From the NCBI GenBank assembly GCA_019359495.1, contig JAHHHF010000009.1, positions 1 to 43,763 of the forward strand: a stretch of DNA of 43,763 nt, given 5' to 3'. Positions 17,132-26,598 of the stretch are shown one piece after another. The position numbers and the translations under genes are program-made. Numbering within the stretch: position 1 is the first letter of the stretch; every line of letters begins with the position of its first letter. Origin of the DNA: Goleter apudmare HA4340-LM2 (GTDB taxonomy: Bacteria > Cyanobacteriota > Cyanobacteriia > Cyanobacteriales > Nostocaceae). The notes under the pieces are model-generated. The model did no database searches. It saw only the letters and a program-made list of their open reading frames with translations, and was not told the DNA's origin.

Positions 17132-17310
17132 TTATACGTTCTCATTTGCTGTTAAAGCTAGTAGTTCCGGTTCCAATTTTTGTAGTGTCATGGCATTACT
17201 ATCAAACTAGGAAAAATTACTATATACAATAAATATACTAACCTATGGTAAATATGATTATGAATGCGAGTTTATTTACCTAGCCTGCTACTCCACAACT
17301 TAAACCGTTT

Positions 17311-17652
17311 ATGCACGAACTAGGAATTACACAAAATATTGTTGCTATTGTCACGGAACACGCTAACAACTCAAAAGTCAAGCGAGTTGTATTAGAAATT
17401 GGTCAACTTTCCGCAATCTTGCCCGATGCCGTGCAATTTTGTTTTGACATTTGTACAAAAGATACAGTTTTAGAAAACGCCATCCTCGAAATTAGAGAAA
17501 TTTCCGGTTTAGGAAGATGTCGCCAATGCGGTACAGAAATTGCTTTAGATAAACCCTTTGGTATTTGTCATTGTGGTAGCGTGCAATTAGATTTAATAGC
17601 TGGCGAAGAATTAAAAATTAAGGAAATAGAAATAGAGGAAGTATGTGTGTAA
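17311..17652 (+). CDS. hypA: Hydrogenase nickel insertion protein HypA
   Basis: The 113-residue protein starts MHELGITQ; His2 is the nickel ligand. The zinc site has CRQCG (about 70-74) and a second pair, CHCG (about 90-93). HypA takes nickel from HypB and delivers it to the hydrogenase large subunit. Its last codons overlap the start of hypB by ten bases (GTATGTGTGTAA), so the two are translationally coupled. The 179-base gap upstream is the longest within the hyp genes and could hold a secondary promoter. Confidence 0.95.
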   Translation: MHELGITQNIVAIVTEHANNSKVKRVVLEIGQLSAILPDAVQFCFDICTKDTVLENAILEIREISGLGRCRQCGTEIALDKPFGICHCGSVQLDLIAGEELKIKEIEIEEVCV

Positions 17653-18476
17653 TCTGCGGTTGTTCTGATGAGGGTGAAAGCAAAGTAACCAATTTGCAAA
17701 CCGATGTGGTAGAACATCATGAACACGACCATCATACTCATACCCTACCAGATGGAACTGTGATTACTCATGCCCACACTCACGACCATCATAATGAAGC
17801 ATCACAAATTCACGCCAAAATACATAATACAACCATATCTTTAGAACAAGATATTTTAACGAAAAATAATCTCCTAGCTGCCCAAAATCGCGGCTGGTTT
17901 CAAGGTCGTGAAATCCTGGCTTTAAATTTAATGAGTTCTCCTGGTGCGGGGAAAACGACTCTTTTAACTCGTACTATTAATGATTTAAAACATAATTTAT
18001 CTATCAGTGTAATTGAAGGCGACCAAGAAACCACTAATGATGCCCAAAAAATTAAAGAGACAGGCTGTAAAGTTGTTCAAATTAATACAGGTACTGGCTG
18101 TCATCTCGACGCATCAATGATAGAAAGGGGTTTACAACAACTCAAACCACCCTTCAATTCTGTCGTGATGATTGAGAATGTCGGTAATTTAGTTTGTCCG
18201 GCTTTATTTGACTTGGGAGAACAAGTAAAGGTGGTGATTCTCTCAGTCACAGAGGGAGAAGATAAGCCTGTAAAATATCCTCACATGTTCCGTGCTAGTG
18301 AGATCATGATTCTCACCAAAATAGATTTATTGCCTTATGTGCAATTTGATGTGCAAAAGTGCATAGAATATGCCCAGCAAGTAAATCCCCACATGAAAGT
18401 TTTTCAGGTTTCTGCAACCACTGGCGCTGGTTTAGATAATTGGTATAAATGGTTGTGTGAAAAGGTCAACACCTGA
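17643..18476 (+). CDS. hypB: Hydrogenase nickel incorporation GTPase HypB
   Basis: The 277-residue protein starts MCVICGC, the high-affinity nickel site of HypB, followed by a His-rich stretch (about residues 23-50, with runs such as HHEHDHHTHT and HAHTHDHHN) able to store nickel. The GTPase has P-loop SSPGAGKTTLL (about 98-108), EGDQETTNDA switch region, and TKIDLLPY (NKxD equivalent). GTP hydrolysis drives nickel transfer to HypA and the hydrogenase. It is the last gene of the cluster; no clear terminator follows. Confidence 0.97.
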   Translation: MCVICGCSDEGESKVTNLQTDVVEHHEHDHHTHTLPDGTVITHAHTHDHHNEASQIHAKIHNTTISLEQDILTKNNLLAAQNRGWFQGREILALNLMSSPGAGKTTLLTRTINDLKHNLSISVIEGDQETTNDAQKIKETGCKVVQINTGTGCHLDASMIERGLQQLKPPFNSVVMIENVGNLVCPALFDLGEQVKVVILSVTEGEDKPVKYPHMFRASEIMILTKIDLLPYVQFDVQKCIEYAQQVNPHMKVFQVSATTGAGLDNWYKWLCEKVNT

Positions 18477-18569
18477 CAATGCTATTTCAGATGTATTAGT
18501 CGTTAGCTCGACTTGATTCATTTTTACCAAACCCAAAACCTGACGCTGAAACCATCGAGAGACGGTAGA

Positions 18570-18660
18570 AAAATCCCTGATGATTAGAAATCGCAGCTAC
18601 ACAGACGAAACCCACATCCGTGGGTTTGCAATGCTTAATTTTGAATTTTGAATTGCTTCA
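18570..18660. repeat. MITE-related fragment downstream of hypB
   Basis: Shares TGATTAGAAATCGC with the element at 163-399 and has the hairpin-forming ACCCACATCCGTGGGT. It appears to be a piece of the same family or of a related composite repeat, followed by AATTTTGAATTTTGAATT repeats. Confidence 0.5.
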
Positions 18661-18756
18661 TTTTGGCTCTTTTGCCTTGATAATAAATAAAGTTAACCTC
18701 TAGCAAGCAAAAAGATAGGGGTTAATTAAAGCTAAACATTATGTAAAGGAACACCA

Positions 18757-19392
18757 TTGAATAATCCACTCTACTTAAAAGAAAAATTACAAGCATTGCT
18801 GGAGAAGATTCCTGCCCATCGTGATGGTTCTCCTGTTACCAATTTAAAATTAGACACAAATATCACTACAGAAATCGAACAATTGACGACGGAACTAGAA
18901 AGCATTAATCCCCATCCCCAGCCTCTTCTCAATGCTATTTCTCTGTTAGATGGTGCTTGGCAATTACAATACTCAACAGCTAGGGAAATTCGCTCTTTAG
19001 ACTCTCTGCCATTAGGGTTAAAGGTAGGCAAAGTCTATCAGGTAATTAATGTTGCTAATAAATTATTTTTCAATCTCGCCTTTGTTCAACATCCTCTGAG
19101 ATTAATATCAGGACATGTGAAGGTAACAGCTAGCTTTGAGCCGGCTACAGAAGATGGATCTTTGCCATCAAATCAACGCATCAACGTTTATTTTGACAAA
19201 CGTTACCTGTCGATTGAAAAGATTGTGGGTATTGGGACACCGCAACTCAACCCGTTTAAGGTTGTTTCAGCTAATAATCCTCTTGGTAGAACTGCGACTC
19301 TTGATATTACTTACTTAGATGAAACGTGCAGAATTGGACGTGGCGGAGATGGGAGTTTATTTATTTTGACTAAATCTGATGATTTACTCTAA
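18757..19392 (+). CDS. PAP/fibrillin-family lipid-associated protein
   Basis: A 211-residue protein with the plastid-lipid-associated (fibrillin) pattern: helical N-terminus, then SLLDGAWQLQYSTAREIRSLDSLPLGLKVGKVYQVIN and a beta-barrel-like C-terminal part ending in DETCRIGRGGDGSLFILTK. Cyanobacterial members associate with thylakoids and stress protection. The start is a TTG at 18757, preceded by AAAGGA; no ATG gives a complete domain. It is 280 bases after hypB and is probably a separate unit. Confidence 0.85.
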   Translation: MNNPLYLKEKLQALLEKIPAHRDGSPVTNLKLDTNITTEIEQLTTELESINPHPQPLLNAISLLDGAWQLQYSTAREIRSLDSLPLGLKVGKVYQVINVANKLFFNLAFVQHPLRLISGHVKVTASFEPATEDGSLPSNQRINVYFDKRYLSIEKIVGIGTPQLNPFKVVSANNPLGRTATLDITYLDETCRIGRGGDGSLFILTKSDDLL

Positions 19393-19485
19393 AGGCGATG
19401 CCTGCGGTGGCAAACTACGCTCTTTGCCACTTGATTTCGGATACAAGCTATAATGAGGTTCTAAACAGCAATTTATCCTCTGTAT

Positions 19486-19662
19486 ATGGATGTGCATGTA
19501 CCCCAAGCAATTACAGATCAATTGCGTCGCCGTGGGATAGATGTGCTAACAGCCTATGAAGATGGGGCGACAACATTACCTGATGACGAACTTTTGTAAA
19601 GAGTTCGTGTGCTTAACAGAGTTATCTTCACGCAGGATATCCATTTTAAAGCAAATGATTAA
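19486..19662 (+). pseudogene. DUF5615-like (PIN-like toxin) gene with an in-frame stop
   Basis: The frame from 19486 reads 37 residues (MDVHVPQAITDQLRRRGIDV...LPDDELL), then TAA at 19597, and continues in the same frame for 20 residues (RVRVLNRVIFTQDIHFKAND) to a second stop at 19660. The pattern (first Asp, LRRRGIDVLTA..DGA..LPDDELL, VIFTQD..F) matches the Mut7-C/DUF5615 family of PIN-like proteins, usually paired with a DUF433 antitoxin. No antitoxin gene is present upstream, and the C-terminal half is missing. A dead module. Confidence 0.75.
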
Positions 19663-19812
19663 TACTCATTGACATTATAGCGTTCTCCAGGGCAAGTTTA
19701 ATTTTTGCAAAGCGATGCAATTGAGTTGTGACTCGATGCGATCGCATTGCAGGGCGATGCATTAAGATAACAAACCGATGTTTTGGCATCACAGCAAGAT
19801 AGCACTAATTAA

Positions 19813-21405
19813 TCAAGCGATGTTTAGCACCTTCCGTAACAGCGCTTGGTCTTCTAACTTCACCCGTAAACGCCCATTTTCGATATCACGAATCCAGCTT
19901 TGGCTTTTACCTGTTAACTTAGCTAACTCTCTTTGGGAGAGATGGAGATTTTTCCGTGCTTGCAAAATCTGTTCGCCGAGTAAATCGCCTGTGGTTTTGG
20001 TGGTTCTTCTGGTTTTATTAACTGTGCGTCGCTGCTTTTTTTCGGGATCGGAGTTTTGCTGATCCCATTCTGGCGGTAGTTCAAAGGACAGAATCCGTGC
20101 ATTCATCAGCAGATTCCATTTACCACGGGGGCCTGTGTCTGTGAGGCGGGTGTCACAGCCACCGTCATTTGTCCAAAATTCTAATGCAGCTTCGGGATCT
20201 TCGGGAATGTCAATTAACTTTGCCCATAAGGGTTGGATTTCTGTGGGGTAGGTAATGGGGTCAAACTTGGGTTTAATTCCGTAGTGGTTGAGTACTTCTA
20301 AATCACTTTCAAAGGTTCGCAGTAGGCGTTTGCGTTCTTCTCGTTGTCGGGAGGCTAGAGCGACTTTTTCTTCACCGTAAGCAACGCGGAGTAAGGTAGG
20401 AATGGTGATGCGTTGTTCTTTACCCATTTTGGTTTTGAACAGCAACCACAGCATTAATCTAGCTGCACCTTCATGTTGCTGCCATATACTCATGACAGTA
20501 GTTAACAGGGTTTTGGGGAGAACACCATATTGATAAAATCCGGTACGTTCTTTACATGCTTGTTTATTGAGGAAATGCTGTGTCCAGATTCCGGGTCTGA
20601 TTTTAAATGTTAGCCCCACTAAATACTTACACCCTAAATCATCTTCTTGAAAATGGTGTTCAATGTTTAGTAAGTGCCATAAGCGGCTTCCTGTAATGGA
20701 GAATCCTTTAACTCTGCCTTGTTGTGGCCAGTCAATGGAAATGATCAGTGAGCAAGTTTGCTGCACGATGTTTTTCATTAAGGCTAGTTTGGCATTTTTG
20801 CTGAGGTCTTTGCGTTTTTCTAGCCCTAAATATTTCTCTAGTTGGCGTTCGTCAACAGTAAACTCTTGCTCCCAAGGTTGTTGTGAGGTTGTGGCGTAAG
20901 CTGCGAAAATCAAATGGATGCAAGTGGCTCTAATATCTAGGGACTCAATAGCGGCTAATTCTGTGGTGCGGGTGCTGACATGAGATGGATCTTTGATGTG
21001 AAAGGCGATCGCACCCCTACCTTGTTTAAGTTGTCGGCGGTAAGATAGATAGCCAGCTTCATCAATTTCCCAATGTAGGGATGTACGCTGTGCCAATACG
21101 TTGCAAGCTTCCCAAATAGCGATCGCAGAAGCAAATGGATGATTCTTGCCATTAGAAAATAAATCTGGGCTAGTAGCATCTCTGGGTTCAACTTTACATC
21201 TTCCCTTCTTCGCTTGCCAAGGCATGGGCGACTGAGTTGGACAAACAATAACACATTGCGGTTCTGGATAATAACCTTCGCAATTGTTACAAAGAGAAGG
21301 ATCAATCCAGTATTCATTATTTTCTAATTTGATTGCACCTGTAGGACATTGGGGACGGCAATTGTCACATCCAACGCAACTGTTGTTGGGAATTGTATAT
21401 GGCAT
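19813..21405 (-). CDS. patB: PatB/CnfR, ferredoxin-HTH transcriptional regulator
   Basis: A 530-residue protein with an N-terminal bacterial-ferredoxin domain (CVGCDNCRPQCP about 10-21; CNNCEGYYPEPQCVIVCP about 38-55), a long central helical region, and a C-terminal XRE-type helix-turn-helix (LSQRELAKLTGKSQSWIRDIENG, about 490-512). This is the architecture of PatB of Anabaena and its orthologue CnfR, the oxygen-responsive activator of nif genes; PatB acts in heterocysts. The start is placed at the ATG at 21405 (MPYTIPNNS), with AGGGTGG upstream; a GTG at 21420 gives five more residues. It is divergent from fdxB, the same arrangement as in PCC 7120. Confidence 0.93.
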   Translation of the reverse strand: MPYTIPNNSCVGCDNCRPQCPTGAIKLENNEYWIDPSLCNNCEGYYPEPQCVIVCPTQSPMPWQAKKGRCKVEPRDATSPDLFSNGKNHPFASAIAIWEACNVLAQRTSLHWEIDEAGYLSYRRQLKQGRGAIAFHIKDPSHVSTRTTELAAIESLDIRATCIHLIFAAYATTSQQPWEQEFTVDERQLEKYLGLEKRKDLSKNAKLALMKNIVQQTCSLIISIDWPQQGRVKGFSITGSRLWHLLNIEHHFQEDDLGCKYLVGLTFKIRPGIWTQHFLNKQACKERTGFYQYGVLPKTLLTTVMSIWQQHEGAARLMLWLLFKTKMGKEQRITIPTLLRVAYGEEKVALASRQREERKRLLRTFESDLEVLNHYGIKPKFDPITYPTEIQPLWAKLIDIPEDPEAALEFWTNDGGCDTRLTDTGPRGKWNLLMNARILSFELPPEWDQQNSDPEKKQRRTVNKTRRTTKTTGDLLGEQILQARKNLHLSQRELAKLTGKSQSWIRDIENGRLRVKLEDQALLRKVLNIA

Positions 21406-21420
21406 ATAGATTTTTACCAC

Positions 21421-22416
21421 CCTAATCGTTGAGATGTTTGGCTCAAGTCTCCCCTGGATGTGTCCTTTTGATTCATGAGATTAATGACTGGCTGCCAAAT
21501 TATTTTTTAGACAAGAAAAATTTTCCTTGTCTCACTAATTGCCACATCCATATTTAGAGTTCTGATGTATTTGGAACTTATTTAAAGCTTGAAACTAAAG
21601 CCTCTTGTTAGTTCTTTATTAACTATACATTTCATAATAGTTATCCTAAGTTTGTTCATGATGAGCTTAGAAACATTTTTTAATGTTTTTCTTTATAAGT
21701 AAACTAAAATTATTGCTGTTTTGACTAAAAATCCTTAGCCAAAGTGTTTTCACCGAACATTCAAATGTTTTGTTTTTGCTGCTTATAACGATTATTAAGC
21801 ATTTTAATATTTTACATTCGTTAATATTCTGCCATAAAGGTTACAGTTTGTTTTATCAAAAAATACCGACGGGAAATTAGCTTAATGTGTAAATACAACA
21901 TTTCTGTTTATCCTATTTGTATCAGCAATTAGTTGCTCAATAAATAGAAAAATGCAGATGTGGAAATACAACTAATAAATGCATAAGCTGTATATTCAAA
22001 TACGGTTTGTTGCTTATTTTTAATTGCATAAAAAATCTTAGATAAATTATAGTAATGCTGGTATAAATATAATATTTACCAGACGGCATATTCAGCATTT
22101 ATTGATTTTTATTGCTAGTAAATAGATGTTTTTAACTTTGGATATGACATAGTTAATCAGATTTTGTATTTTAGATTAACTACGCTACAACCCTTATTAG
22201 TCAAGCTTTACGCCAGGTACTTAACATTAAATTTATTGGCAATAAATTTCATTTACAGGCTATGGCTAAAAAAAATGTGCTATTACTCGATAAGTCATAA
22301 AAAATTGATTATAGAAAAAATGGTTGTTGAAGAGTAAAAATAAAGAATTAAGATTGAGTTAGGATGATCATCAAAGCACAAACAAATTTGTAGGCAGAAT
22401 TGCCGAGGGTTTATTC
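21421..22416. promoter_or_regulatory. Divergent patB-fdxB control region (about 1 kb)
   Basis: A very AT-rich stretch without a gene on either strand. Both patB (leftward) and fdxB (rightward) must be transcribed from here. I do not see a consensus NtcA site. The length and low GC suggest long leaders or several promoters. No repeat element of the types found elsewhere in the window lies in it, apart from an ACAACCCTTATTAGTCAAGCTT motif near 22189 that resembles one at 34037. Confidence 0.55.
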
Positions 22417-22710
22417 ATGGCACAACTAACAGGATTGACATTTGGAGGTAAAACCTGGACACCTAAATTTGCCCAGGCAATTGACAAAGACAAATGTATC
22501 GGCTGTGGCAGATGCATTAAAGTATGTGGATACAATGTCTTAGGATTAATGGCACTCAACGAAGAAGGGGAAATTGTTGAGGATGAAGATGATGAAGAAA
22601 TTGAAAGAAAGGTAATGAAAGTAGCTAATCCAGAAAGTTGTATTGGTTGCGAAGCCTGTGCGCGGATTTGTCCGAAGAATTGCTACACCCACGCTCCCTT
22701 AGAAAATTAA
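22417..22710 (+). CDS. fdxB: Nif-specific ferredoxin III
   Basis: A 97-residue ferredoxin with two cluster motifs: [15 protein letters not shown] (about 27-41) and [15 protein letters not shown] (about 76-90), linked by an acidic loop ([17 protein letters not shown]) typical of FdxB. The N-terminal [17 protein letters not shown] is also diagnostic. FdxB is expressed with nitrogenase and is thought to serve electron transfer or cofactor assembly; with CnfR it is required for nif gene activation in non-heterocystous relatives. It is divergent from patB and upstream of cox genes. Confidence 0.95.
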   Translation: MAQLTGLTFGGKTWTPKFAQAIDKDKCIGCGRCIKVCGYNVLGLMALNEEGEIVEDEDDEEIERKVMKVANPESCIGCEACARICPKNCYTHAPLEN

Positions 22711-23155
22711 GGTCTTGGTTTAGCTAAAGTACTCAGCAAGGTTGTCTGAGGGGAATGCTCAAGATTTACTGTAACTCGGTAAAAGGTTCACAGTAAACAA
22801 ATCCGTAAATGTCAAAATGTTATCTATTAACAAATTTATACTTGCTGATATTTTAGCCTAATTAATATTAGGGCTAAAAGTGTTCTTGTAAGGCAACTAG
22901 ATTGCCGCAAATTCTGATACTCCCGTGTCATGGGAGTTGAGATATAGTTTTAATCTCTTGGGGGGAAAGATATGAAAAGATATGGAAATTTCCCCCAATT
23001 TTTATAGGGTTAAGTTAGAAAATTAGTGAGAGAAAACAAAAACGCTGCCCTGTGAAAGACAGTGAACAGTAAACAAACTGATAACTGTGGACGCGATTAA
23101 TCGCGTCTCTACAACTGATAACTGATAACGGCGTTTTACAGAGCAGGTAGTATGT
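22711..23155. other. fdxB-coxB gap with hairpin and heptamer repeats
   Basis: The gap carries a short stem at 22920-22935 (ACTCCCGTGTCATGGGAGT) after fdxB, T-poor and so a weak terminator, then STRR-like ACTGATAAC repeats around a perfect palindrome GACGCGATTAATCGCGTC (23090-23107). The coxB promoter should be here. No gene. Confidence 0.55.
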
Positions 23156-24133
23156 ATGCAACAAATTCCGGTTTCACTATGGACCCTGATTGCTGGCATA
23201 TTAGTCTCAGTAATCAGCATCTGGATTGGTCAAAACCACACTCTAATGCCAGTAGAAGCGTCGCTACAAGCGCCTTTGGTAGACGGATTTTTCAACGTCA
23301 TGTTTACCATCGCCATCGCTCTCTTTTTGGTGGTAGAAGGAACAATTGTGGTTTTTTTAATTAAGTTTCGTCGCCGTCCAGGAGATGATACCGATGGCGT
23401 AGCGCTAGAAGGTAACGTTCCCCTAGAAATTTTTTGGACAGCAATCCCCACAGTAATTGTGATTGGTTTGGGTATCTACAGTGTAGATGTCTACAACCGA
23501 ATGGGAGGGTTTGAGCCTACGGGTCATCCTCATGGTGCAGCGCATGTGGCACACATGAGTGGGAGTGCTCTCGCCACTACTCTAGATGACACCTCAGCTC
23601 CGACAACTGCTCCTGCAATTGGTATTGGCGCGTCTCCTCAAACCCAAGGTAAACCAGCCGACTTGGTGGTGAATGTCCAAGGGATGCAGTACGCTTGGAT
23701 CTTCAACTACCCTGAAACTGGCATTACCTCTGGAGAATTGCATGTTCCTGTCGGTGCTGATGTGCAACTCAACTTGTCAGCGCTGGATGTGATTCATTCA
23801 TTTTGGGTGCCTCAGTTCCGGTTAAAGCAAGATGCGCTTCCTGGTATTCCAACTGAATTGCGCTTTGTCGCCACCAAACCAGGTACTTATCCGGTAGTGT
23901 GTACAGAACTTTGCGGTGGTTATCACGGTTCCATGCGATCGCAGGTTATTGTCCACACACCAGCAGAGTATGATAGCTGGCTGAGTGAAAACCAACTGGC
24001 GCAAAAGTCAGATTTACATCAAGCGATCGCTGCTAACCCAGCAAACTTATCTAAATCCGAGTTTCTGGTTCCCCATGTACATGATTTAGGGGTGAGTGCA
24101 GCAAGTTTGGAGTCATTGGTCATTGGTCATTAG
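23156..24133 (+). CDS. coxB: Cytochrome c oxidase subunit II (Cox2-type, heterocyst)
   Basis: A 325-residue protein with two N-terminal spans (about 7-23 and 48-73), a Gly/His/Thr-rich linker (about 120-165), and a CuA domain: DVIHSFWVPQF (about 210-220) and CTELCGGYHGSM (about 249-260), which supply the CuA ligands. The coxBAC operon next to patB and fdxB corresponds to cox2 of PCC 7120, known to be induced in heterocysts to consume O2. The last residues (SLVIGH) and the stop are coded by TCATTGG heptamers that run on downstream, so the natural C-terminus may have been changed by repeat growth. Confidence 0.93.
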   Translation: MQQIPVSLWTLIAGILVSVISIWIGQNHTLMPVEASLQAPLVDGFFNVMFTIAIALFLVVEGTIVVFLIKFRRRPGDDTDGVALEGNVPLEIFWTAIPTVIVIGLGIYSVDVYNRMGGFEPTGHPHGAAHVAHMSGSALATTLDDTSAPTTAPAIGIGASPQTQGKPADLVVNVQGMQYAWIFNYPETGITSGELHVPVGADVQLNLSALDVIHSFWVPQFRLKQDALPGIPTELRFVATKPGTYPVVCTELCGGYHGSMRSQVIVHTPAEYDSWLSENQLAQKSDLHQAIAANPANLSKSEFLVPHVHDLGVSAASLESLVIGH

Positions 24134-24231
24134 TTATTGGTTATTGGTCATTGGTAACTGACAAATGACAAACACCAAAGGACAAACCACAAATGCCAAA
24201 GGACAAATGACAAACCACAAAGGACAAAAAT
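24113..24231. repeat. STRR blocks between coxB and coxA
   Basis: First about 50 bases of TCATTGG/TTATTGG heptamers, beginning inside coxB, then about 60 bases of CAAAGGA/CAAATGA heptamers reaching the coxA ATG. The CAAAGGA units contain AAAGGA and supply the coxA ribosome binding site. Confidence 0.85.
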
Positions 24232-25899
24232 ATGACAAAGGTAGAATTTCCGCGGAATACGCCACCAGATAAGCTAGCGGTTAGCCATTCGTCCCATCCC
24301 CAGGCGTGGAAATGGCAAGACTACTTTACGTTTAACGTTGACCACAAGGTAATTGGTATCCAGTACCTAGTGACAGCGTTTGTGTTCTATTTGATTGGTG
24401 GATTGATGGCGATCGCTATTCGAGTAGAATTAGCGACACCAGACGCAGATTTACTCGACCCCAATCTTTACAACGCTTTCATGACCAATCACGGAACGAT
24501 CATGATCTTTTTGTGGATCGTTCCTAGTGCCATTGGGGGATTTGGCAACTATCTAGTACCACTGATGATTGGTGCTAGGGATATGGCTTTCCCCAAGCTG
24601 AATGCGATCGCTTTTTGGTTAAACCCACCAGCAGGTTTATTACTGTTAGGTAGTTTTATCTTTGGCGGTTCTCAATCTGGTTGGACAGCTTACCCACCTT
24701 TGAGTTTGGTGACAGCACACGTTGCTCAAACCATGTGGATTTTGGCGATCGTGTTGGTGGGGACTTCCTCAATTTTGGGTTCGGTGAACTTTGTGATCAC
24801 CATCCTGATGATGAAGGTTCCCAGTATGAAATGGGATCAAGTTCCCTTGTTTTGTTGGGCAATCTTAGCAACCTCAATCCTCGCACTCCTCTCTACACCA
24901 GTGTTAGCTGCGGGTTTGGTTTTGCTGTTGTTTGACCTCAACTTTGGCACATCCTTCTTCAAACCAGATGCAGGCGGTAACGTTGTTATCTATCAACACT
25001 TGTTCTGGTTCTATTCTCACCCGGCAGTTTACTTAATGATTCTGCCTATCTTCGGCATCATGTCCGAAGTCATTCCCGTTCATGCCCGCAAACCAATTTT
25101 CGGATATAAAGCGATCGCTTATTCCAGCGTCGCCATCTGCGTTGTTGGCTTGTTCGTCTGGGTACACCACATGTTCACCAGTGGTACACCCGGTTGGATG
25201 CGGATTTTCTTCACCATCTCTACCCTAATCGTTGCTGTTCCCACTGGCGTGAAGATTTTTGCCTGGGTTGCTACCCTCTGGGGTGGTAAGATTCGCTTCA
25301 CCAGCGCCATGCTTTTCGCCATTGGTTTATTGTGCATGTTCGTTATGGGCGGCTTAAGTGGCGTCACAATGGGAACAGCGCCCTTTGATGTCCACGTCCA
25401 CGACACATATTATGTAGTAGCACACTTCCACTTCGTGCTATTTGGTGGTTCCGTGTTTGGCATCTACGCGGGCATTTACCACTGGTTCCCCAAAATGACC
25501 GGACGCAAATTGAGTGAAACTTGGGGTCGCGTTCACTTTGCTTTGACATTCGTCGGCACTAATTTAACCTTCCTACCCATGCACGAGTTGGGTTTGAAAG
25601 GAATGCCCCGAAGAGTTGCAATGTATGACCCGCAATTTATCGACCTCAACGTGATTTCCACCTACGGAGCCTTTATTTTGGGATTATCAGTAATTCCCTT
25701 CACCATCAACATCATTCAAAGTTGGATCAAAGGCGACTTAGCAGGTGATAATCCTTGGCAGGCTTTGAGCCTAGAATGGACAACCAGTTCACCACCTGCG
25801 ATCGAAAATTGGGAAGTCTTACCCGTTGTCACTCACGGCCCTTACGACTACGGTCATGATACCAAAGTGCAGCCAGCACCAACAGAAGCTAGCGCTTAA
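24232..25899 (+). CDS. coxA: Cytochrome c oxidase subunit I (A2-type haem-copper)
   Basis: The 555-residue, 12-span subunit has the haem and copper ligands: MTNHGTIMIF (low-spin haem), YSHPAVYLMILP (CuB His and cross-linked Tyr), VHHMFTSG (CuB), and HDTYYVVAHFHFVLFGG (both haems). YSHPAV instead of HPEV places it in the A2 type, where Tyr-Ser replaces the proton-gating Glu. The complex reduces O2 to water using cytochrome c or plastocyanin. Its place after coxB near patB and fdxB suggests the heterocyst-specific Cox2. The start ATG follows CAAAGGACAAAAAT, a ribosome site within tandem repeats. Confidence 0.96.
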   Translation: MTKVEFPRNTPPDKLAVSHSSHPQAWKWQDYFTFNVDHKVIGIQYLVTAFVFYLIGGLMAIAIRVELATPDADLLDPNLYNAFMTNHGTIMIFLWIVPSAIGGFGNYLVPLMIGARDMAFPKLNAIAFWLNPPAGLLLLGSFIFGGSQSGWTAYPPLSLVTAHVAQTMWILAIVLVGTSSILGSVNFVITILMMKVPSMKWDQVPLFCWAILATSILALLSTPVLAAGLVLLLFDLNFGTSFFKPDAGGNVVIYQHLFWFYSHPAVYLMILPIFGIMSEVIPVHARKPIFGYKAIAYSSVAICVVGLFVWVHHMFTSGTPGWMRIFFTISTLIVAVPTGVKIFAWVATLWGGKIRFTSAMLFAIGLLCMFVMGGLSGVTMGTAPFDVHVHDTYYVVAHFHFVLFGGSVFGIYAGIYHWFPKMTGRKLSETWGRVHFALTFVGTNLTFLPMHELGLKGMPRRVAMYDPQFIDLNVISTYGAFILGLSVIPFTINIIQSWIKGDLAGDNPWQALSLEWTTSSPPAIENWEVLPVVTHGPYDYGHDTKVQPAPTEASA

Positions 25900-25902
25900 T
25901 TT

Positions 25903-25978
25903 AGACTCCGCGTACCTTTGCGCTTACCTCCGCGTTCCTCTGCGTTAAAAAAATCATTCCTCACGCAGAGGCAGAGAA
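25903..25978. repeat. STRR block between coxA and coxC
   Basis: CTCCGCG/CTTTGCG/CTCTGCG heptamers in one direction, then CGCAGAGGCAGAG in the other, so the block can fold into a hairpin. Same class as 10966-11045 and 13505-13640. Confidence 0.7.
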
Positions 25979-26002
25979 AAAGCAACTTTGAGTGTAAACA
26001 AA

Positions 26003-26590
26003 ATGACCATAGCGACAACAAATGAACATCATGAAGAACATCACCCAGATTTAAGAGTTTGGGGGCTGTTGACATTCCTGGCCTCAGAATCCTTGATGTT
26101 TGGGGGATTTTTTGCCACTTATTTGTTCTTTCGAGGCATTACAGATGTTTGGCCTCCAGAAGGAACAGAAGTAGAACTATTCTTGCCCACAATCAACACC
26201 ATTATTCTGGTTTCTAGTAGCTTCGTCATTCACTTGGGTGATGTGGCGATTAAAAAGAATGATGTCAAGGGAATGCGCTTTTGGTATTTAGTTACCGCCG
26301 TCATGGGCGCGATTTTCTTGGCTGGTCAGGTGTTTGAGTATGCAACTCTGGGATATGGTTTGACTACCAATGTCTTCTCCAACTGCTTCTACATCATGAC
26401 TGGGTTCCACGGTTTGCACGTATTTGTGGGACTGTTATTGATTTTGGCTGTAGTGTGGCGATCGCATCAACCAGGCCTTTATTCTGCTAGCAAACACACC
26501 TTCATTGAAATGGCAGAAATTTACTGGCACTTCGTAGACATCATTTGGATAGTTTTGTTTACTCTAGTGTACATTCTCAGCCTTTTTTAG
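26003..26590 (+). CDS. coxC: Cytochrome c oxidase subunit III
   Basis: A 195-residue, five-span protein of the short CoxC type: LTFLASESLMFGGFFATYLFFR (about 25-46), SSSFVIHLG (about 75), FYIMTGFHGLHVFVGLLL (about 127-144) and the end ETYWHF-like segment IYWHFVDIIWIVLFTLVYIL. The conserved acidic residue in the second motif (E31) and the HGLHV pair are present. I use the ATG at 26003 (MTIATTNEHHEE); a TTG at 25988 would add five residues. It completes the coxBAC operon and supports oxidase stability and turnover. Confidence 0.94.
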   Translation: MTIATTNEHHEEHHPDLRVWGLLTFLASESLMFGGFFATYLFFRGITDVWPPEGTEVELFLPTINTIILVSSSFVIHLGDVAIKKNDVKGMRFWYLVTAVMGAIFLAGQVFEYATLGYGLTTNVFSNCFYIMTGFHGLHVFVGLLLILAVVWRSHQPGLYSASKHTFIEMAEIYWHFVDIIWIVLFTLVYILSLF

Positions 26591-26598
26591 AAATGGTA

